Assembly (NCBI RefSeq): GCF_014283215.1
Contig: NZ_JACOMF010000041.1
Coordinates: 1 to 41,139 of the forward strand
Source of the DNA: Siccirubricoccus deserti
GTDB lineage: Bacteria; Pseudomonadota; Alphaproteobacteria; Acetobacterales; Acetobacteraceae
Reading direction: 5' to 3'
DNA length: 41,139 bases
The notes under the pieces were generated by a model. That model worked only from the letters and a program-made list of their open reading frames with translations, was not told the origin of the DNA and searched no databases. Shown piece by piece: positions 36,171 through 41,139 of the stretch (position 1 is the stretch's first letter; each line of letters starts with the position of its first letter). Both the position numbers and the translations under genes were made by a program.

Positions 36171-36587
36171 GCGAAGGCCGAGCGGCAGTGGCGCACCGTG
36201 GCCGACCAGCGCCGCCCCAAGGTGCCGACGCTCGCTGCGCTGATGGACAGCGCCGAGGAGGAGGTGCTCGCCTACATGCACTTCCCGCCGCGCACCGGAC
36301 GAAGTTGCACGGCACCAACCTGATCGAGCGTCCGAACGGCGAGATCAAGCGCCGTGCCGACGTGGTTGGCATCTTTCCCAACAAGGCCGCCGTCGTGAGG
36401 CTCGCCGGCGCCATCCTCCTTGAGCAATCCGACGAGTAGGCCACCCGGCGCGCGCGCTGTATGAGCCTGCAAACGATCAGTGCCATCAGCAATGCTGGCC
36501 ACGTCAGCCTGCCCGCCGTGCCAGCCTGACCCCGCGGCACAGCCCGCCAGGAGCCAGCGCTGCTACACCACCGCAGGGGAGGCGACC
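36168..36587 (+). mobile_element. IS256-family 3' end remnant (right, plus strand), with frameshift and amber
   Basis: A second diverged copy of the same transposase 3' end, opposite orientation: QAKAERQWRTVADQRRPKV, ALMDSAEEEVLAYMHFP, then after a one-base deletion near 36283 KLHGTNLIERPNGEIKRRADVVGIFPNKAAV, AILLEQSDE, TAG (36437-36439, replacing the family Trp of DEWA), ATRRARCMSLQTI and VSLPAVPA. The outer inverted repeat lies at 36564-36587 (TACACCACCGCAGG... GCGACC), matching the left one at about 17 of 24 positions. Not functional. Confidence 0.75.
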
Positions 36588-36595
36588 TCTGCCGG

Positions 36596-37243
36596 TTACC
36601 GACGCTCCGGGCTCAGATGCCGCTCCGCACTCATGAGGTACACGCCGAAGACCCACTCGGCGCCACGGACCATGGTCTCGAAGTCTTCCCCGCGGTAGTC
36701 CAACGTCTCGAGCCGCGCCACCAGCCGCGGCCAGGCAACTGCCTCCTCGGGGTGGTGCGCCAGAAACCGCGTCGCGCGTCGTCCAAGGTCATCGCCGTGC
36801 TCGGCTACCTTGCCGAGCAGGATCAGATTCCCGAGACGGGAGCCCTCAACCGCGTAAAGCGCTCCCCAAACCTCCTGTTCGCTCTGAAAGAGCCTCTCGA
36901 TACTCAGGCGGCGCGGCGGATCGGCACGCAACTCGGCCAGATCGGCCTCCAGCGCCAACAGGCGCGAACGGCCGTCCCAGCCCGGAAAGAGGCGAGCCGC
37001 ACCCGCATATTCAAGATCTGGAACAATAGAGCCGAGGGCCGCGTGGTGGATGATGAGCAGTCGCAGAAGGTGGAGCGGCTCGCCAAGGCAGGACGCCTCG
37101 ATGATCCGGTCGAGGCGGGCATGCAGGCTCGCGGTTCTGGCACGGAGCCTGAGACGCGTACCGGCCTGGCTCTCCCTCGAGGTCAAGACGTGGCCGGCCA
37201 CGGCATCAGGCCGACGGCGGCGTGCCGCCGCCGCTCGCCGCAC
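36596..37243 (-). CDS. bphO: Heme oxygenase (biliverdin-producing, phytochrome-linked)
   Basis: 215 residues (or 201 from the GTG at 37201). Heme-oxygenase-like helical fold that opens heme to biliverdin, CO and iron. The proximal heme ligand is likely H41 in LRARTASLHARLDRII; the family core YAVEGSRLGNLIL is at about 130. It overlaps the bphP stop by 38 bases when ATG 37243 is used and follows it directly if the GTG is used, so the pair is co-transcribed and possibly coupled. Its stop lies 8 bases from the IS256 terminal repeat. Confidence 0.85.
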   Translation of the reverse strand: MRRAAAARRRRPDAVAGHVLTSRESQAGTRLRLRARTASLHARLDRIIEASCLGEPLHLLRLLIIHHAALGSIVPDLEYAGAARLFPGWDGRSRLLALEADLAELRADPPRRLSIERLFQSEQEVWGALYAVEGSRLGNLILLGKVAEHGDDLGRRATRFLAHHPEEAVAWPRLVARLETLDYRGEDFETMVRGAEWVFGVYLMSAERHLSPERR

Positions 37244-39413
37244 GCCCTTCGGCCGCGACAGCGAGCGGCGCGGTTAGAACAACCCTGGTCCCCGGCCTGT
37301 TGTCCTGGAACGCCATTTCGCCCCTCACCTGCGCAACGAGCAGGCGCGTCAGCCGCGACCCGAATCCGCCCGGTCGCTCCGCCCGCTCCATGCCGCCCCC
37401 CTGATCCGCGACGACGATGCGGATGCTTCCATTCGGGCCACCGGCGACGATGACATCGACTGGCCCCGGCACGCCTCGGTAGGCGTGCTTGACGACGTTG
37501 GTGAGGAGCTCCGTGATGACCAGTGCCAACGAAACCGCCGCATCGGTGGGCACGAGCATGGGCTCCGCACGGATCCGGAAGTGCTCGTCCCAGGCGCTGC
37601 CCCACTCCTCGACGAGGTCGTCCCGAAGCTCGCGCAGGTAGGTGTCGAAGCGGACGCTCTGGATCTGGTCCGACCGCCAGAGCCGCCGGTGCGTCGCGGA
37701 AACGGCGAGGATCCGACGCCGCGCCTCCGCGAAGCGCGTCGTGACGGCCAGCTCCGTCGCCTCCCCCTCCTGCAGCCGCAGCATGGAGTTGACAAGCTGC
37801 AGGCTGTTCTGGACTCGGTGGTGGACCTCGCGCATCAGAAGGTCCTTCTGCGCGATCAGCGCCTCCTTATCCGCCAAGGCCTGCCTGAGCTGCCTGTTTA
37901 GCTGCTCCAGCCTCCGCTGCCGGCCGAGTTCCAAAGCCACGCCGTGGAACCGCCGCGCCGCGTCCACCTCGGCCGCCGTCCAAGGTCGCGAGCGCCCGTG
38001 CACCGTCTCGCGCCAGAGCTCGAAAGACGCGCGGGGCGTGAGCGTCCCGAGCACGGAACCGGGCTCAGCGGGCTTGTGCGGGTTGCCGGCCCACTCGATC
38101 ACCTGGGCCCGCTCCGCCCGGAACCAGAGCACCACCAGCGGCTCCTCGCGCGACACCATGGTCGCCAGCAGCCCGCTTGCCAGGGTGCGGTAGGCCAAGG
38201 CCGGAGCGTGGCATCCGGACAAACGGTCGGTGGCGAACGGGTCCTGCGCGCCGCCGTCGCGCAGCAGCCAATCCGCCAACCCCCGGACCTCGTCATCGGA
38301 CGGGCGGTGGCCGGCGCCGGTGACCTGCCCGCCGCAGCAGACTGCCACGCCGTCCGAAGGGACGATCGCGAGCAGCTCCGGGGCGTGTTCGGCCAGCGCG
38401 CCTTCGATCGGCCCCTCCGCGCGCGCCAGTGTCACCAGGAACTCGTCTCGCGCGTCCGCAAGGCGCCGTGCCTGGGTGTAGGCCTCAGCCTCCTCTCGCG
38501 CGGCGATCTGCTGGGAGAGGATCTGGCCGACGCGCTTGCACGCTTGGCGCAGCTCGTAGGGCACCGGCATTGGCGTGCGGTGGTGGCATGCGATGAGGCC
38601 CCAGAGCACGCCGTCGCGCACGATGGACACGGACATGGAGGCGCCGACGCCCATGTTCTTCAGATACTGAATGTGGATCGGCGACACGCTGCGCAGTGCA
38701 CAGTTGCTCATGTCGAGCGAACGGGCCGTGGCCGGGCAGACCGGCGGCCTCAGCGGCGACGGCATGTAATTCACGTCAGGGATGACGCGGATGACGTTGC
38801 GGAGGTAGAGCTCGCGCGCCTGCTTGGGAATGTCGGAGGCCGGGTAGTGGTGGTTCAGGAACGACGGCAGCTCGGCGGCCCTGTCCTCCGCAAGCACGTA
38901 GCCCGAGCCGTCCTCGAGGAAGCGATAGACCATCACCCGATCGAAGCCGGTCAAGCGGCGCAGCTCATGCGCTGCGGTCTGACAGGTGCGCGGCAGATCG
39001 GGCGCCGCCTCCAGCGCAGCCCCGATCGCCTGCATCTCTCCTAGCAGATGAGCGGCCGAGAGCCGGGCCGCCGGAGCGCGCTCGAGTTCGAGGATGACAA
39101 CGCGGTCCCGCCGGTGGGCGATGACGTCGACTTCATCGCGGGCGGACAGCCTGACCGAGCCGACATAAACCGGCTCAGCGCGCAGCTCGACGCCCGCCGC
39201 CCGGACAAAGTCCTCAAGGGGAAGGCCCAGAACCTCGCCGACCCGCCGACTGAGCGGCGGCGGCGCATGGCCGAGTATGCCCTTCATGTCCCCCGCAGCC
39301 TGGACGATCTCCTCCGAGGCCGGATCCACCACGAGCAGAACGCCGTGCGGCTGAACGGCACCCGGGATGTGGATCGGCTCCCGGTCGCAGTCGTTGAGAT
39401 CAATGGATTGCAC
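37206..39413 (-). CDS. bphP: Bacteriophytochrome sensor histidine kinase
   Basis: 735-residue red/far-red photoreceptor kinase. PAS: biliverdin-binding Cys C9 in NDCDREPIHIPG and QPHGVLL. GAF: YPASDIPKQARELYLRN, PIHIQYLKNMGVGASMSVS with the chromophore-facing Asp and His. PHY tongue: PRASFELWRETV and RSRPW (about 450-465). Kinase of HisKA_2/HWE type: REVHHRVQNSLQLVNSML (phospho-His about 532), RLWRSDQIQSVRFDTYL, ATPase N-box ELLTNVVKHAY (about 635-647) and VADQGGGM. Start is GTG 39413 with a weak AGGTG; the Cys position fits this start. bphO follows on the same strand; no response regulator gene is seen in the window. Confidence 0.93.
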   Translation of the reverse strand: MQSIDLNDCDREPIHIPGAVQPHGVLLVVDPASEEIVQAAGDMKGILGHAPPPLSRRVGEVLGLPLEDFVRAAGVELRAEPVYVGSVRLSARDEVDVIAHRRDRVVILELERAPAARLSAAHLLGEMQAIGAALEAAPDLPRTCQTAAHELRRLTGFDRVMVYRFLEDGSGYVLAEDRAAELPSFLNHHYPASDIPKQARELYLRNVIRVIPDVNYMPSPLRPPVCPATARSLDMSNCALRSVSPIHIQYLKNMGVGASMSVSIVRDGVLWGLIACHHRTPMPVPYELRQACKRVGQILSQQIAAREEAEAYTQARRLADARDEFLVTLARAEGPIEGALAEHAPELLAIVPSDGVAVCCGGQVTGAGHRPSDDEVRGLADWLLRDGGAQDPFATDRLSGCHAPALAYRTLASGLLATMVSREEPLVVLWFRAERAQVIEWAGNPHKPAEPGSVLGTLTPRASFELWRETVHGRSRPWTAAEVDAARRFHGVALELGRQRRLEQLNRQLRQALADKEALIAQKDLLMREVHHRVQNSLQLVNSMLRLQEGEATELAVTTRFAEARRRILAVSATHRRLWRSDQIQSVRFDTYLRELRDDLVEEWGSAWDEHFRIRAEPMLVPTDAAVSLALVITELLTNVVKHAYRGVPGPVDVIVAGGPNGSIRIVVADQGGGMERAERPGGFGSRLTRLLVAQVRGEMAFQDNRPGTRVVLTAPLAVAAEGRAASGGGTPPSA

Positions 39414-39617
39414 GCACCTGGTCCGGTATTGGTTTCTGCCAGTCTATCGTAAGAATTCTAGCCGCGTAGACGTGGGAGCATTCGGCTGCCTTTTCGGCCC
39501 AAACCGCGCTTAGTTGCAATTTCGAAGCAAGTACAGAGAGCCTGTTGCTCGGTTGAAGGCCTGATCGGTCCTGCTGATTGGGTTGCCGCTTTGGGACGGG
39601 CATTCCTGAGGTGAGCG
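39414..39617. other. AT-richer upstream region of bphP
   Basis: 204 bases with visibly lower GC than the rest, between bphP and an IS fragment. It must hold the bphP promoter; TAGAAT and TACGAT boxes occur on the minus strand near 39443-39457 but no matching -35. May include part of an IS end. Confidence 0.3.
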
Positions 39618-39729
39618 ATGCGAGGGATGTCGAAGGCGGCACTGAGTGTTGCCCGTGAGGCGCTGGCGGTCGGGCAGGCAGCGCTGCCGCCCTATGGCAG
39701 CCGCTTCTCGCGGCATAACTATACTCATA
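39618..39729 (+). pseudogene. N-terminal fragment of an IS4/IS5-type transposase
   Basis: About 35 residues (MSKAALSVAREALAVGQAALPPYGSRFSRHNYTHT) match the beginning of a transposase family whose members continue with a TQxQLFALLVLR block. Here the frame enters the IS630 end at 39730 and stops soon after. Only the start remains; the sequence beyond the IS630 does not continue it. Confidence 0.5.
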
Positions 39730-39743
39730 CCAAATCCTGCTGA

Positions 39744-40229
39744 TCAGAACCCGTGAGCCCAGTCGCGCAGGCCGATGGACATGATGGTTGAGGGCTGTTC
39801 GACGAGCCGGTTCCAGGCGTGGCAGCAGTGGTCGACGATGTCGTCATAGCAGCGGAAGATGCGGTTCGAGAGCCAGTTGTCGCGCATGAACTGCCAGGTG
39901 TTTTCCACCGGGTTGAGCTCGGGGCATTTCGGCGGCAGCGGGATGAGGGTGATGTTGGGCGGCACCTCGAGCTTCTCCGACAGATGCCATCCGGCCTGAT
40001 CGAGCAGCAGCACGGCATGCGCGCCCGGCGCCACGGCCGCCGAGATCTCGGCCAGGTGCAGGCTCATGGCTGCGGTGTTGCAGTAGGGAAGGACGAGGCC
40101 CGCGGCCTTGCCTGCCTTGGGGCAGATGGCGCCGAAGATGTAGGTCGAGGCCGTCCGCTGATCCTGCCGCGCCACGGGCCTGGTGCCGCGTCGGGCCCAG
40201 CGCCGGGTGATCTTGTTCTTCTGGCCCAC
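39744..40229 (-). CDS. IS630-family transposase, DDE catalytic part (OrfB)
   Basis: 161 residues of the DDE_3 domain: GQKNKITRRWARRGTRP, RTASTYIFGAICP, second Asp in LLLDQAGWH and Glu in PPKCPELNPVENTWQ. The first catalytic Asp (FADEARVG) is just upstream of the ATG in the same frame, so the true product is a fusion from OrfA through a -1 change near 40320. Alone it would be inactive. Confidence 0.85.
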   Translation of the reverse strand: MGQKNKITRRWARRGTRPVARQDQRTASTYIFGAICPKAGKAAGLVLPYCNTAAMSLHLAEISAAVAPGAHAVLLLDQAGWHLSEKLEVPPNITLIPLPPKCPELNPVENTWQFMRDNWLSNRIFRCYDDIVDHCCHAWNRLVEQPSTIMSIGLRDWAHGF

Positions 40230-40255
40230 TCTGGCCTCATCGGCGAACCAGATCT

Positions 40256-40801
40256 CTAGGGCGCTGGCGGCAACGCCCTTCTCGCGCGCGACTTCCTCCA
40301 GGCGGGCGGAGAAGCTGTTTTAAAAAGATCGACCGCGCCCTCCGCCTGCGCATGGTGGCGCGGCCGGGCCGAGAGCTTGCGATAGCCGAGCGCGCGCACC
40401 TCGCGGCTCATCGTCTGCTTGGCCACCGTGACCCGGAACTCCTCCCACAACCACTGGCAAAGGTCGATCAGCCGCCACCGCACCACCCCGTGGATGGCCG
40501 GCATCGGGCCGCTCTCCAGCACCGCAGCCAGGGCCACCCGGTGACTGTCGTTCAGCCGTGGTGCCTGGCCTGGCGCCTTGCGGCCGGCCAGCCCGGCCGG
40601 GCCTTCGGCGTTGAACCGCAGGACCCAATCCCGCACGATCTGCAGCGTCACCCCGCTGATCCGAGCGGCCTCGGTGCGTGATGCCCCATCGTAGATCGCG
40701 GCCAAGGCCAGTAGGCGGCGAGCCTGGGCCGCGTTCTTCGTCTGCCGCGCTGCGGTGCGTAGTCCGCCCGCATCGAAATCAGCCCGGAGTGGGATGGGCA
40801 T
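40256..40801 (-). CDS. IS630-family transposase, DNA-binding part (OrfA)
   Basis: 181 residues. Helix-turn-helix region RRLLALAAIYDGASRTEAARISGVTLQIVRDWVLRFNAEGPAGLAGRK and winged part WLWEEFRVTVAKQTMSREVRALGYRKLSARPRHHAQAEGAVDLFK. After LFK the homologous frame shifts by -1 at a T5A4 run (around 40318-40326); the remaining 20 residues are out of frame. Programmed frameshift or decay are both possible. Confidence 0.8.
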   Translation of the reverse strand: MPIPLRADFDAGGLRTAARQTKNAAQARRLLALAAIYDGASRTEAARISGVTLQIVRDWVLRFNAEGPAGLAGRKAPGQAPRLNDSHRVALAAVLESGPMPAIHGVVRWRLIDLCQWLWEEFRVTVAKQTMSREVRALGYRKLSARPRHHAQAEGAVDLFKTASPPAWRKSRARRALPPAP

Positions 40802-40890
40802 GGCGAACCTCCGCTGGCCGCCATGTTGAATCAGCGCGCCGCTCGTACGGGAATCCTCGACGAGTCACGCTCTCGGGGACTTGGTACCAC

Positions 40891-41139
40891 GAGACCTGTG
40901 CGCGGAAGTGCTTGAGGCGACGCGGCGTACTCTGATTCCATGGCGGCACCGGTAGGAGGTGACGATGGCGCGTCGGCGGATTGGCCAGGAGGATCTCATC
41001 GCGCGTCCGGAACCTCGGGCGGCGTCTTCGTTGGCGGAGCTTGCTGCGCTGCTCGACTGGACCGAGATCGACCGCCATCTGGCTGGCATCTCGGCGGCGG
41101 TGAAGGGCGAGCCTGGATGGCCGCCGCTGGCCCTGTTCC
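40891..41139 (+). mobile_element. IS5-family element, left end, cut by window edge
   Basis: GAGACCTGTGCGCGGAAG at 40891 looks like an IS5-type terminal repeat, followed by a transposase start. The element continues past the window. The end position is tentative; only the transposase start is firmly supported. Confidence 0.5.
40965..41139 (+). CDS. IS5-family transposase, N-terminal part (partial)
   Basis: First 58 residues in frame to the edge: MARRRIGQEDLIARPEPRAA, LAELAALLDWTEIDRHLAGIS, KGEPGWPPLALF. This is the DUF772-type N-terminus of IS5/IS1182 transposases. ATG 40965 follows TAGGAGGTGACG, a strong ribosome site. The DDE domain lies outside the window. Confidence 0.8.
   Translation, partial: MARRRIGQEDLIARPEPRAASSLAELAALLDWTEIDRHLAGISAAVKGEPGWPPLALF

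Larger units (their letters stand above)
39730..40884 (-). mobile_element. IS630-family insertion sequence
   Basis: Element bounded by TA dinucleotides (39728-39729 and 40885-40886). Ends CCAAATCC (left) and GGACTTGG (right) are inverted repeats with one mismatch; TA duplication is typical of this family. It holds two frames, OrfA and OrfB, on the minus strand. Length near 1155 bases is normal. Boundaries are inferred by eye. Confidence 0.65.

Overview
The window is high-GC DNA (about 70% by eye) from an alphaproteobacterium, most likely an Acetobacteraceae/Roseomonas-like member of the Rhodospirillales. This rests on an alphaproteobacterial-type lptF-lptG-lptD run, several stand-alone Bug (TctC-type) solute-binding protein genes without partner permeases, a bacteriophytochrome/heme oxygenase pair, DUF1203 and DUF2946 genes, and a dense load of IS elements. 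Taxonomy is inferred from gene content, not from a marker gene.

Left part (1-7.7 kb). A truncated IS3-type element ends inside a tetratricopeptide (TPR) gene whose 5' half is gone. A cysteine synthase gene on the minus strand has an abnormal C-terminal extension, probably from stop loss. A DUF2946-TonB receptor pair follows, then an FAD-linked 2-hydroxyacid dehydrogenase, then a decayed Uma2-family pseudogene. Middle part (7.7-27.5 kb). This is mostly core envelope and housekeeping genes: lptF-lptG-lptD, ABC-F ATPase, ndk, a class A penicillin-binding protein, and an acpP-fabF-mltG cluster. Among them sit two tandem Bug genes (the first dead), DUF1835, DUF1203, a GMC oxidoreductase and several small proteins. 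Right-middle part (27.5-35.6 kb). Accessory catabolic-looking genes: two amidohydrolase-2 proteins flanking a Bug protein, an uncharacterised 235-residue protein, cbpA-cbpM, another Bug protein and an HSL-type esterase.

Right end (35.7-41.1 kb). An island of transposon debris surrounds a light-sensing operon. Two IS256-type 3' ends lie head to head in inverted orientation. Next to them is bphP-bphO, a bacteriophytochrome histidine kinase and the heme oxygenase that makes its biliverdin chromophore. Beyond bphP is an IS4/IS5-type transposase fragment, a complete-looking IS630 element with frames A and B out of phase, and the beginning of an IS5-type element cut by the window edge.

How genes work together: lptF/G/D are the inner-membrane permease pair and outer-membrane translocon of LPS export; acpP and fabF drive fatty-acid elongation, with mltG downstream for peptidoglycan processing; cbpA/cbpM are a J-domain co-chaperone and its modulator; bphO feeds bphP. 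Convergent gene pairs are separated by strong hairpins or by paired 28-nt palindromic repeats that look like bidirectional terminators or REP/BIME elements. Four genes or remnants show simple decay (amber codons, frameshifts, lost start). I see no CRISPR array, tRNA, rRNA, prophage or complete defence system. The most notable items are the repeat family, the inverted IS256 structure beside the phytochrome operon, the stop-loss cysK, and the uncharacterised small or secreted proteins.
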